The notes below the pieces were generated by a model. The model was given only the letters and a program-made list of their open reading frames with translations. It searched no databases and had not been told where the DNA came from. Source: Blautia wexlerae (GTDB lineage Bacteria; Bacillota; Clostridia; Lachnospirales; Lachnospiraceae). Taken from it: a stretch of 64,000 nucleotides of DNA. Every line of letters begins with the position of its first letter. Within the stretch, counting starts at the first letter, position 1. The stretch spans positions 1 to 64,000 of the forward strand of contig NZ_JAAIMY010000021.1 of NCBI RefSeq assembly GCF_013300825.1. Reading direction: 5' to 3'. A program made the position numbers and the translations under genes. Below are positions 25,811 to 34,393 of the stretch, piece after piece.

Positions 25811-27268
25811 TTAGAACAGTGGCTTCATAGCCGGATACAGAGTTCTGAACTTCTGATATCTCTCTTCATATTTTGCAACCAGTTCAGGATCCGGTTCTAC
25901 TGTATCAACAACTTTGGCAAATTTCTTACCGATGGTTTCTACATCCGGGTAAGCACCACAGCCTACTGCTGCCAGCATAGCTCCACCCATGGACGGTCCT
26001 TCTTCGTTCTCCAGAACATCAACCTTCAGGTTCATAACGTTTGCAATGATCTTCTTCCACAGTGGGCTCTTAGCTCCACCACCGCAGATCTTGGTTCTCT
26101 CAATCTTGATTCCAAGGTTTCTTGCAACTTCCAGGGAATCACGAAGACCAAAGGCAACACCTTCCAGAACAGCCTGTGTCATGTCTGCTCTTGTGCTGTC
26201 CATGGACATTCCGAAGAATACACCTCTTGCATCAGGATTATTATGAGGTGAACGTTCTCCCATCAAATATGGAAGGAAGAATACATGATTCTCTCCCAGC
26301 TTCTGAATTGGAGCCTGCTCTGCTGCGAAATCCTTTGTCTGAAGGATCTCCTCTGCCCACCATTTGTTACAGGAAGCTGCGCTGAGCATGCATCCCATCA
26401 GATGATAGCTTCCATCTGCATGACAGAAAGAATGAAGTGCGTTATTTTCGTCCACACCAAAGTTTTTACTGGAAATAAACACAGTTCCGGATGTTCCAAG
26501 AGAAATATTACACTGACCGTCACCAACTGTACCTGTTCCTACAGCAGCTGCCGCATTGTCACCTGCACCTGCAACAACTTTTACATTCTCACTGAATCCA
26601 AGTTCTTTCGCAATCTCAGGTTTCAGAGTTCCTACTACTTCCCAACTCTCATACAGTTTCGGAAGCTGCTCTTCTGTGATTCCACAGATCTCCAGCATTT
26701 CTTTTGACCAGCAGCGGTTCTTCACATCAAGAAGAAGCATACCGGAAGCATCAGAAACATCTGTACAAAAAGAACCGGACAGACGATATGCCAGATAATC
26801 CTTAGGAAGCATAATCTTTACTACCTTCTTAAAGTTCTCAGGCTCATTTTTCTGCATCCAGAGGATCTTCGGTGCTGTGAAACCTGCGAAAGCAATATTT
26901 GCTGTATACTGTGAAAGTTTGTCTTTTCCGATCACTGTATTCAGATATTCTGTCTCTTCGCCTGTACGTCCGTCATTCCAGAGGATTGCAGGACGGATCA
27001 CATTATCATCCTTGTCAAGTGTTACCAGACCATGCATCTGGCCGCCAAAACCAATTCCTGCTACCTGCGCTCTGTCGATATCCTTTGTCAGCTCTTTCAT
27101 GCCTTCCATACTCTGCGCAAACCAGTCTTCCGGTTTCTGCTCAGACCAGCCCGGATGTGGGAAGAATAAAGGATATTCTCTGGATACGATGTTACAGATT
27201 TTTCCTGATTCTTCCATAAGAAGAAGTTTTACAGCGGAAGTACCAAGATCAATACCGATATAATACAT
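25811..27268 (-). CDS. xylB: Xylulokinase
   Basis: A 485-residue FGGY-family sugar kinase that phosphorylates D-xylulose to D-xylulose 5-phosphate. The N-terminal ATP-fold motif GIDLGTSAVKLLLM, GIGFGGQMHGLV (the MHG typical of xylulokinases), the catalytic Asp region PAILWNDGRT and the FGGY C-terminal motif KICGGGAKSPLWKKI are all present. It is the last gene of a sugar operon after the isomerase-like gene, 145 bases away. Activity on other ketopentoses is possible. Confidence 0.92.
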   Translation of the reverse strand: MYYIGIDLGTSAVKLLLMEESGKICNIVSREYPLFFPHPGWSEQKPEDWFAQSMEGMKELTKDIDRAQVAGIGFGGQMHGLVTLDKDDNVIRPAILWNDGRTGEETEYLNTVIGKDKLSQYTANIAFAGFTAPKILWMQKNEPENFKKVVKIMLPKDYLAYRLSGSFCTDVSDASGMLLLDVKNRCWSKEMLEICGITEEQLPKLYESWEVVGTLKPEIAKELGFSENVKVVAGAGDNAAAAVGTGTVGDGQCNISLGTSGTVFISSKNFGVDENNALHSFCHADGSYHLMGCMLSAASCNKWWAEEILQTKDFAAEQAPIQKLGENHVFFLPYLMGERSPHNNPDARGVFFGMSMDSTRADMTQAVLEGVAFGLRDSLEVARNLGIKIERTKICGGGAKSPLWKKIIANVMNLKVDVLENEEGPSMGGAMLAAVGCGAYPDVETIGKKFAKVVDTVEPDPELVAKYEERYQKFRTLYPAMKPLF

Positions 27269-27412
27269 AAGTGCTCTCCTTTTCTATTTCTAATCTAATA
27301 CATCCCAGAGCAAAGCCCCGGGATGCCTTTAATATAGTGTCAGTTTATTTATTCTGTATTCAGATTCATTCACATCACATGAACATTAATAACCCGTTTT
27401 ACTGATTTCTCA

Positions 27413-28894
27413 TTAACCCCATGGATTCTCTGTCGGATATCTTACACCTGCCGGCTGGTTGTATCCAATCTTCTTAACATCCAGTCCAAGGAATTTCACT
27501 ACCTCATAGAATGCTTTTCCGTAATGTCCAAACATAACTGCTCCATGATGCGGATAGTTGCCCTCGATCAGTACGTGACGGTAGAATCTTCCCATTTCTT
27601 TGATTGCGAAAATACCGATACCACCGAATGATCTTGTAGGTACATCCAGTACTTCACCTTCTGCAACATAAGAAACCAGCTCGCCCTCGGAATTGCACTG
27701 TAAACGATAGAATGTAATGTCAGATGCAGCAATATCACCTTCAAGAGTTCCTCTTGTAAAGTCTGGTTCAGATCCTGCCGGCTCAAGAAGTCTGTGCTGG
27801 ATCAGCTGATATTTAACAGCTCTGGAATCACACATCTTGCATGCAGGAGTATTTCCACAATGGAATCCCATAAATGTATCAGTAAGCTTGTAATCGTATT
27901 TTCCTTTAATATCTTCATCATAGATATACTGTGGAACAGAGTTGTTGATATCAAGCAGTGTAACTGCATCATTGGAAATGCAAAGTCCGATGTACTCGCT
28001 GAGTGCTCCGTAGATATCAACCTCACAGGATACCGGAATTCCTCTGGAAACCAGACGGCTATTTACATAGCAAGGTTCAAATCCAAACTGTGACGGGAAT
28101 GCAGGCCAACATTTGTCAGCAAATGCAACGTATTTTCTTGCTCCCTTATGAGCCTCTGCCCAGTCAAGAAGTGTAAGCTCAAACTGTGCCATTTTCACAT
28201 TAAGGTCAGCATAATATTTGCCTTCGCCCATCTCTTTTGCCATATCTGCACAAACTTCCGGGATACGAGGATCATTTTCATGCTCTTTGAAAGAAACAAG
28301 AAGATCAAGCTCTGAGTTCTCTTCAATCTCAACGCCCAGCTCATAGAGACCTTTAATAGGTGCGTTGCATGCGAAGAAGTCCTGTGGACGCGGTCCAAAA
28401 GTAATGATCTTAAGATTGCTGACACCGATGACTGCACGTGCAACCGGTACGAAATCAGCGATCATCTTTGCAATATCATCTGCTGTTCCAACAGGATATT
28501 CAGGAATATATGCTTTCAGATGACGCATTTTTAAGTTGTAGGAGCAGTTAAGCATACCACAATAAGCATCACCTCTGCCGTTGATCATATCGCCGTCACC
28601 TTCTGCTGCTGCTACATACATGCAAGGTCCGTCAAATCTCTCTGCGATCAGAGTTTCAGGAGTTTCAGGTCCGAAGTTTCCAAGGAAAACAACCAGCGCA
28701 TTACACTCTGCTTTGTTTACATCTTCAAGAGCTTTCTCCATATCCTTTTCATTCTCAACAGTTACAGGACATTCATAAAGTTCACCTTTATAAGCTTCCT
28801 TGATTGCTGCACGTCTCTTCTCAGAAAGCTGAATCGGAAAACAGTCACGGCTTACTGCAATTAATCCAAGTTTTACTACTGGTATATTGTTCAT
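27413..28894 (-). CDS. L-fucose/L-arabinose isomerase family protein
   Basis: A 493-residue protein of the fucose isomerase/AraA-like fold, which interconverts aldose and ketose with a Mn ion. The N-terminal half is the Rossmann-like part (VVKLGLIAVSRDCFP, then ECNALVVFLGNFGPETPE). The C-terminal half has the metal-site region CEVDIYGALSEYI and FMGFHCGNTP, with PHHGAVMFGHYG near the end. Beside xylulokinase and without fuculose kinase or aldolase, a pentose such as D-arabinose or a related sugar is more likely than L-fucose. The substrate is not proven. Confidence 0.8.
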   Translation of the reverse strand: MNNIPVVKLGLIAVSRDCFPIQLSEKRRAAIKEAYKGELYECPVTVENEKDMEKALEDVNKAECNALVVFLGNFGPETPETLIAERFDGPCMYVAAAEGDGDMINGRGDAYCGMLNCSYNLKMRHLKAYIPEYPVGTADDIAKMIADFVPVARAVIGVSNLKIITFGPRPQDFFACNAPIKGLYELGVEIEENSELDLLVSFKEHENDPRIPEVCADMAKEMGEGKYYADLNVKMAQFELTLLDWAEAHKGARKYVAFADKCWPAFPSQFGFEPCYVNSRLVSRGIPVSCEVDIYGALSEYIGLCISNDAVTLLDINNSVPQYIYDEDIKGKYDYKLTDTFMGFHCGNTPACKMCDSRAVKYQLIQHRLLEPAGSEPDFTRGTLEGDIAASDITFYRLQCNSEGELVSYVAEGEVLDVPTRSFGGIGIFAIKEMGRFYRHVLIEGNYPHHGAVMFGHYGKAFYEVVKFLGLDVKKIGYNQPAGVRYPTENPWG

Positions 28895-28987
28895 AATATA
28901 AATTCCTCCATATTTGATATGTATTTATATGATTTTGTTATTCATTTACTATATTCTGATACTCTGCTGCCACAGATTCCGAGCAGC

Positions 28988-29605
28988 TCAGTCAATGGTG
29001 ATATTCTCTCCACGAAGTCCGTTTACTGCACCCTCGATTGCTGCATCCTCATGTGCAATGAGCCATTTGTTCTTAGCTGTCAGCAGGCTGTCCTCGCCTG
29101 TCTTAGCTGTCTCAAATGTAAGATCTGTATTGGTTCCTGCCGGAAGTACGACTACACACTGGAAACCGCCATCCTGTACATTGCATGGCGCATAATGAAG
29201 TGTAGTTGCATATACTTCAATACCTGTTCCTGCAGGTACCAGGAATGCTTCGATCTTAGAAGTATCATATGTAAAATCATCTGTGATATCCTGCTGGCTT
29301 CCGATAAGCAGCACCAAATCTGTTACCGCTACATTGATCTCTGAACTGCGGTGATATTCTACTGCATTTAATTTCTTATTATGTCCGTTGCAGTATCCAA
29401 TTTCGATCGGGATTCCGCCAAATCCTTTATTCTGCAGTGCTTTTGCTACATCCAGAGCTTCCAGCTCCTCAACAGATGGTACATAAACCACATCATCCGG
29501 AACCGGTGTATGTTTCATTTCTTTGAGAAGAGCACTGAAGTCATACCCTTCAAGCACCTTTCCATATTTACGGAAGGAAGCATCTGTTACATTCTGAATT
29601 TTCAC
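28988..29605 (-). CDS. DUF4867 family protein
   Basis: A 205-residue protein that I assign to DUF4867, a family found beside sugar isomerase and kinase genes in Firmicutes. It appears cupin-like, with a beta-rich centre (EYHRSSEINVAVTDLVLLIG, FLVPAGTGIEVYATTLHYAPC, CVVVLPAGTN). The EYHRSSE and LHYAPC parts could supply His/Glu metal ligands. There is no signal peptide or membrane segment. It is the first gene of the operon, 93 bases before the isomerase gene, and may be an accessory sugar isomerase or epimerase. The function is unknown. Confidence 0.7.
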   Translation of the reverse strand: MKIQNVTDASFRKYGKVLEGYDFSALLKEMKHTPVPDDVVYVPSVEELEALDVAKALQNKGFGGIPIEIGYCNGHNKKLNAVEYHRSSEINVAVTDLVLLIGSQQDITDDFTYDTSKIEAFLVPAGTGIEVYATTLHYAPCNVQDGGFQCVVVLPAGTNTDLTFETAKTGEDSLLTAKNKWLIAHEDAAIEGAVNGLRGENITID

Positions 29606-29699
29606 TTCAAAAACCTCCTTATATTCTGTCGATATTACGTTTTCTTGACTGTGCTTAGAATATATCAGAATAAAGGGTACTTTTCGCCAGTTTTCTTGT

Positions 29700-30548
29700 C
29701 TAATCTATAGCGTTTTTTTGACCTTTTTCATTTATCTGTTTTCGCATCTCACTTGGAAGTATCCCATATCTTTTCTGAAATTCTCCGGAAAAACCCCTGC
29801 TGCTGCAAAATCCATTATCTAGTGCAATCTGACTAATTGTATGGTCTGTATTCAGCAAATCCCTGTACGCATATGCCATACGGATATCCTGCAGATAAGT
29901 TTTATAGTTGATTTTTGCATATTTTTGAAACATTCGCGACAAATATGCATCCGAGTATCCAAAAGTAGCCGCCACATCAGAAAGCTTCAGTTCCTCCCTG
30001 TAATGCTCACGCATATATGTGGTGATTTTTGACAATGCATCCAGACGGCGGCTGTGTCGGATATCCTTCTCCCTGGTCTCTGTCACACGGTAATCCTTCA
30101 CCAGGATATACATGATCTCGTAAAAAATAGAAATTGTCCGGAACTCATATCCAATTTTCCGCTCGGAATACACATGATATAATTTACGAAGCAAAGAAGC
30201 CAGTTTCTTATCCACCAGCTCCTCCTGCCCCCGAAAACGGATATATCTCTGGGCAGTAAAATAATTCTCAAACTGTTTCAGAGGAATCTGCAGAACTACT
30301 GTTTTATTTTTCTCCACAGCATGGATAGAGTGAATCTCATTGGAATTAATGATTATCTGCTCTCCAGCTTTCAGCGGATATTCATCCTTATTTACAAAAA
30401 AATCCAGGCGCCCCTCCATCACAGCAAAAATCTCTACAGACGTATGCCAGTGCTTCTCACGCACATAATTGCCATTTCCTCCTTCAAAAAGAAAAACCTT
30501 AAACGGAAGTCCCTCATTAGGAATGATCAGTTCATGCTGAAACTCCAT
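29700..30548 (-). CDS. AraC-family transcriptional regulator
   Basis: A 282-residue regulator with an N-terminal cupin-type sugar-binding domain (EKHWHTSVEIFAVMEGRLDFFV, split by a typical PLKAGEQIIINSNEIHSI) and a C-terminal double helix-turn-helix (LSDVAATFGYSDAYLSRMFQKY, then ISQIALDNGFCSSRGFSGEFQKRYGILPSEMR). It lies immediately upstream of the DUF4867-isomerase-kinase operon on the same strand. It probably activates that operon in response to the sugar. AGGAGG precedes its start. Confidence 0.92.
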   Translation of the reverse strand: MEFQHELIIPNEGLPFKVFLFEGGNGNYVREKHWHTSVEIFAVMEGRLDFFVNKDEYPLKAGEQIIINSNEIHSIHAVEKNKTVVLQIPLKQFENYFTAQRYIRFRGQEELVDKKLASLLRKLYHVYSERKIGYEFRTISIFYEIMYILVKDYRVTETREKDIRHSRRLDALSKITTYMREHYREELKLSDVAATFGYSDAYLSRMFQKYAKINYKTYLQDIRMAYAYRDLLNTDHTISQIALDNGFCSSRGFSGEFQKRYGILPSEMRKQINEKGQKNAID

Positions 30549-30563
30549 ATATATTCACCTCCT

Positions 30564-30605
30564 AACAAAATAACCGCAGTATTCGGATACTCCAATATAC
30601 TGCGG
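30564..30605 (-). terminator. Terminator downstream of the yqeY-like gene
   Basis: Minus-strand hairpin CCGCAGTAT/ATACTGCGG followed by TTATTTTGTT. It ends just before the AraC ribosome site. Confidence 0.75.
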
Positions 30606-30675
30606 CTATTTCGATAACTATCCAGCTTTCTGCATACCAAATCTGCTGGATGATCCTATTCTTCACATAGTCCCA

Positions 30676-30725
30676 CCCTCTGCTTATTGCTTTTCGCAAT
30701 TGAAGCAGGGGGACTTACTTGATTC
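30676..30725. repeat. Hairpin-bearing dispersed repeat
   Basis: CCCTCTGCTT pairs with GAAGCAGGGGG around an ATTGCTTTTCGCAATT loop that is itself palindromic; ACTTACTTGATTC follows. Parts match 25765-25808. The hairpin followed by a TTGAT word recalls ends of IS200/IS605-type elements, but this is only a resemblance. Confidence 0.5.
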
Positions 30726-30740
30726 GGTTAAGATAACACA

Positions 30741-31178
30741 TTATTTGCAGAGCTCTGCCACAACCTGATTAATTACCTTTCCGTCTGCTTTTCCTTTCAT
30801 ATCAGCCATAACAGCCTTCATGATCTGACCTTTATTTTTTGTTGCGATCACATCTGCAAATTTTTCTTCCAGATATGCTTTTACCTCTGCTGCATTCATC
30901 TGTTTTGGTGCATATTTGGCAATCACATCATATCTTGCCTGGTATTCAGCCTTCAGATCCTCACGGCTCTCCGGGCAGGTATCCAGCTGTTCTTTTACAG
31001 TTTTCAGTTCTTTCAGAATCACTCTGTCCACCAGATCACTCTTAATCTCATCACGGCATCCCTCATCGATCGCTACTTTTTTTACTGCAGAGATCAGAGA
31101 GGAGACTGCTTCTTTTGTTACTTTATCTTTGGCTTTCATAGCTGCAACCATATCTTTTCTTAATACTTCTAATTCCAT
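30741..31178 (-). CDS. yqeY: GatB/YqeY domain protein
   Basis: A 145-residue protein homologous to the tRNA-binding tail domain of the amidotransferase subunit GatB. It is helical throughout. Visible family features are the N-terminal LRKDMVAAMKAKDKVTKEAVSSL, the central EYQARYDVIAKYAPKQMNAAEV and the C-terminal GQIMKAVMADMKGKADGKVINQVV. The start at 31178 follows CGAGGAGGAA; a longer open frame upstream has no ribosome site. The precise role of YqeY is not settled; a link to tRNA is assumed from the domain. It is monocistronic with its own terminator. Confidence 0.9.
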   Translation of the reverse strand: MELEVLRKDMVAAMKAKDKVTKEAVSSLISAVKKVAIDEGCRDEIKSDLVDRVILKELKTVKEQLDTCPESREDLKAEYQARYDVIAKYAPKQMNAAEVKAYLEEKFADVIATKNKGQIMKAVMADMKGKADGKVINQVVAELCK

Positions 31179-31334
31179 TTTATATTCCTCCTCGTTTTTT
31201 CTAGTGATTCCATATCGTTCTACTGCTGCACAGTCAAATGCGCCTGCATTCCTGATATTTTTCACTCAAATCATAATTCTATTCATCAGCATACCACGAT
31301 TTATCTGAAAATCCAATGCTAATTGGCATAAAAA

Positions 31335-32888
31335 TTAATTTTTTAGTCCCCGCTTCATCGTGTTCTCCAGTTCCTCCATTTGTCCCAGGATCAGTTTCTG
31401 TCTGTCATCAAACAGTAGTCCCTTGTTGTGACGGTAATACTGGTCAGAACCATTTTCCCGGATAAACCAGATACTATAAAAGTTTGCATTCAGTTCCGTA
31501 ATAAATGCTACCATTTCCTGGCTGTCACCAAAGGCAGCTTCCATAAAATCAAAAACATTCTGAAGCGTCTGAGATATATATTCTGTCTGAGTTTCCAGGC
31601 TGTCTGCCTCCGCTGCAAAAACAGTTTTTGCCTGCTCATAAGTATCTTTTTCCGAAATTTCAGCAGCTTTATTATCCTCTGTTTTATCTTCAGAACCAGT
31701 TTCTCCCCTCAGTTCTATCCATAATTTCTCAAGAAAATCCACTGTACGGATAAATACTTTTTCTTCATTTTTAGTGAGAAGCTCAGATTTTTTTGCAGTC
31801 TGAAAATCATTTTCTGCCTTTTTATAAATGGATTCCAGCGTCATTTCCGGAAGGTTATCTCTGTATTCTGTCATGTAACCATAGAGCTTTGTCACATAGG
31901 CATCCATAAAATAACAGTCTGCAAATAACTGGCTGAGCTTTCCGTTCAGCAGACCAACAATACTCAGATGCTCATCCAGTGAAGCATTGCGGATCTTACC
32001 CAGAGTGATCGGTGTCCATTTACCCTGAAGCAGATCCTCCACTGCATAGTCTGTCTTATACTTATTGTATAATGCCAGATATGCGGCAAAATCTTTTGCG
32101 ATCATTGGATGCTGGATATACTGATATACCACCTCTCTGTCCACTTCTTTATCCAGTGTTTCATATACCTGTATCAGCCTTGAAAGATCTTCCCAGCCTC
32201 TGGCAGTGGCAAAAATCCGTCCGTCTACTGTGTTCTCCATTCTGTAGAAATTCTTTCTGCGAAGCTCCAGATAAGAGATCACAGCCGGATGGATTCCCTG
32301 CTCATAGGCATATTCTTTCCATACTTCAAAGTCCGGCTGCACATCAATCCTCTTGATTCTGTCAAGAGTTACCACATCAAATTCACGAACAGATTTATTG
32401 TATTCCGGCGGGTTTCCTGCTGTCACGATCACCCATCCCTCCGGTACTTTCTGATTGCCAAAGGTCTTTCCCTGAAGAAACTGCAGCATCATAGGTGCCA
32501 GAGTTTCTGATACACAATTGATCTCATCAATAAAAAGAATCCCTTCTTTCAGGCCTGTCTTCTCCATCTTCTCATAGACAGAGGCAATAATTTCACTCAT
32601 AGTATATTCTGTGACAGAAAAAGTCTCCTGACCAAAGGTTTTCTCTTTGATAAACGGCAGTCCTACTGCACTCTGACGGGTGTGATGGGTGATAGTATAA
32701 GATACCAGACCTACCTTACATTCCCTGGCGATCTGTTCCATAATCTGCGTCTTTCCAATACCCGGTGCCCCCATAAGGAGAATTGGTCTCTGGCGTATGG
32801 CCGGGATCAGGTATTCTCCAAATTCATCCTTCGCAAGATATGCTTCTATTGAGTCCTTTATCTCCTGTTTTGCTCGTTTTATATCCAT
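31335..32888 (-). CDS. MoxR-type AAA+ ATPase
   Basis: A 517-residue AAA+ ATPase of the MoxR/dynein-related group. Walker A is LMGAPGIGKTQIMEQ (about residues 38-50), Walker B is ILFIDEINCVSETLAPMMLQF, and sensor 1 is VIVTAGNPPEYN. After the lid domain comes a long C-terminal helical extension of about 200 residues with an acidic Glu/Asp/Lys stretch. MoxR ATPases work with von Willebrand A (VWA) proteins as chaperones that insert metals or remodel complexes. The next gene encodes such a VWA protein, so the two very probably act together. The client is unknown. Confidence 0.9.
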   Translation of the reverse strand: MDIKRAKQEIKDSIEAYLAKDEFGEYLIPAIRQRPILLMGAPGIGKTQIMEQIARECKVGLVSYTITHHTRQSAVGLPFIKEKTFGQETFSVTEYTMSEIIASVYEKMEKTGLKEGILFIDEINCVSETLAPMMLQFLQGKTFGNQKVPEGWVIVTAGNPPEYNKSVREFDVVTLDRIKRIDVQPDFEVWKEYAYEQGIHPAVISYLELRRKNFYRMENTVDGRIFATARGWEDLSRLIQVYETLDKEVDREVVYQYIQHPMIAKDFAAYLALYNKYKTDYAVEDLLQGKWTPITLGKIRNASLDEHLSIVGLLNGKLSQLFADCYFMDAYVTKLYGYMTEYRDNLPEMTLESIYKKAENDFQTAKKSELLTKNEEKVFIRTVDFLEKLWIELRGETGSEDKTEDNKAAEISEKDTYEQAKTVFAAEADSLETQTEYISQTLQNVFDFMEAAFGDSQEMVAFITELNANFYSIWFIRENGSDQYYRHNKGLLFDDRQKLILGQMEELENTMKRGLKN

Positions 32889-33004
32889 AATGTAAATCCT
32901 TTCCTGCTGAACACTTCTTACTTTTACTCAGTTTTCTCATTTCCTTGATATCCACGAATTGCTCCGCGATTTGCAGCTCCCGCAATTATAATTTTCTCTC
33001 TTCA

Positions 33005-34372
33005 TTACCTGTCTGGCTTCTCAAAATCATCCTCATCCAAAATCAGTTTCATGGCCCATACCGGCACATCCACATCTCTGTAATTATCCTGCATAAACAC
33101 AAATGCAGTCTTATATGATGGCATTTTCTTCGGGTAAATTCCGAATCCGTCTGTAAAATAGATCATCCCTTTCAGGTTATGAAATTCATGCTGTTCCAAC
33201 AGTTTATCCACCCATTCAAATGCAGGCCTGAAATCTGTTCCGCCATCTCCATACAATTCCAGATGTTCCATATAGTCTTTCATTTCTTTCTGAGAAGTAA
33301 TCTTTTTATCTGTGTGGACTTTCTCATCACACTGAATGATGTGCACATTTATTTTTGTAAAAAAGCTCTCACTCTCACTAAGTACACCGTAGGTTTCCTC
33401 CAGAAACTTTCTCACCAGTTCTCCTGAACAGGACATGGAAGTATCGATGACGATCACAAATTCCTCTATCTTCTTAACTTCTTTGGATTCCAGTGGTTCT
33501 ATCAGCGGCATGTTTCCATAGAGACGCAGACCATAGGTATAGAAATTGTAATCAAAACTGTCATCATCCACTGCCAGTTCTTCATGAAAAACTGCAAATT
33601 TCCGCAGGAATTCTCTGTAATCATACCTGCTTCTGTTCTCTGTTTTTATCTGCTCCAGGAAACCTCCGTCCCGCTCACCTGCCTCCTGGGAAAAGGTTTC
33701 CAGATCCGTCTCGATTCCATCATTGATCTCCCCCCATTTGCGGCTGAGCATGGGATTCGGTTTCTGATCCGGTTTCTTACTTTCCCAGTATCTGTGGTCA
33801 TCTGTGCGAAATTCCTGTTCCAGATTTGTAAGATCCTTTTCGTTCAGATTCCATTCTGACAATATTTTATATACTCTCTGTGCGTTGAGGGTTTTTCCCT
33901 CTTTTTCAAGGAGACGGTAGGTTTCCCTTCGCAGAAGACTGCGTGAGAAACGGATACTCCGATAGTTCATCCCATCTATCATATGCTCCACTGCAATGTC
34001 ACAACTCAGATCACGCATACGTTCCTGGATTGTGATTCCATCGTCTGCCCTCTTCTTACCTTCTGTACCGCTCCATGCAAAATGCCGGAAAATACAGTGG
34101 AATACCATATGCAGATACCCTCTGTTCACCAGAATCCTGTTCTCTCTATATAAGCCTCCCAGCATCTGCGGCTGGAAATACATCACTCTTCCATCCGTTC
34201 CAAATCCATGGACCTGACCATCCATCTGATAAGAAAAACTGCTCAGCGCCACATCCAAAAACCGCATTCCCAGATATAATTCATCCCGCGCAACCCTGAG
34301 AATACTGCTGCCGATTTCCTGCAAACGCTCTGCTCTTTCTGCTATTTCCTGTATTTTATCCTCTGGCTGCAT
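33005..34372 (-). CDS. VWA-like (DUF2201) partner of the MoxR ATPase
   Basis: A 455-residue protein. The N-terminal half is the metallopeptidase-like DUF2201 N-domain, here with YLHMVFHCIFRHF: the H-x-x-x-H spacing is kept but the usual Glu after the first His is absent. The C-terminal domain is VWA-like with a MIDAS metal site (IVIDTSMSCSG, later YGDGGTDFRPAFEW and MIYFTDGFG). It lies 116 bases upstream of the MoxR gene. In characterised pairs the VWA protein recruits clients for the ATPase. The peptidase half is probably inactive here. Confidence 0.87.
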   Translation of the reverse strand: MQPEDKIQEIAERAERLQEIGSSILRVARDELYLGMRFLDVALSSFSYQMDGQVHGFGTDGRVMYFQPQMLGGLYRENRILVNRGYLHMVFHCIFRHFAWSGTEGKKRADDGITIQERMRDLSCDIAVEHMIDGMNYRSIRFSRSLLRRETYRLLEKEGKTLNAQRVYKILSEWNLNEKDLTNLEQEFRTDDHRYWESKKPDQKPNPMLSRKWGEINDGIETDLETFSQEAGERDGGFLEQIKTENRSRYDYREFLRKFAVFHEELAVDDDSFDYNFYTYGLRLYGNMPLIEPLESKEVKKIEEFVIVIDTSMSCSGELVRKFLEETYGVLSESESFFTKINVHIIQCDEKVHTDKKITSQKEMKDYMEHLELYGDGGTDFRPAFEWVDKLLEQHEFHNLKGMIYFTDGFGIYPKKMPSYKTAFVFMQDNYRDVDVPVWAMKLILDEDDFEKPDR

Positions 34373-34393
34373 TATTATTTTCCTCTATATCTA

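Noticed and set aside
28988-29699. AraR-type operators before the pentose operon
   Set aside because: I looked for TTGTACG-like half-sites upstream of the DUF4867, isomerase and kinase genes and found none, so the regulator at 124-1212 is not linked to them.
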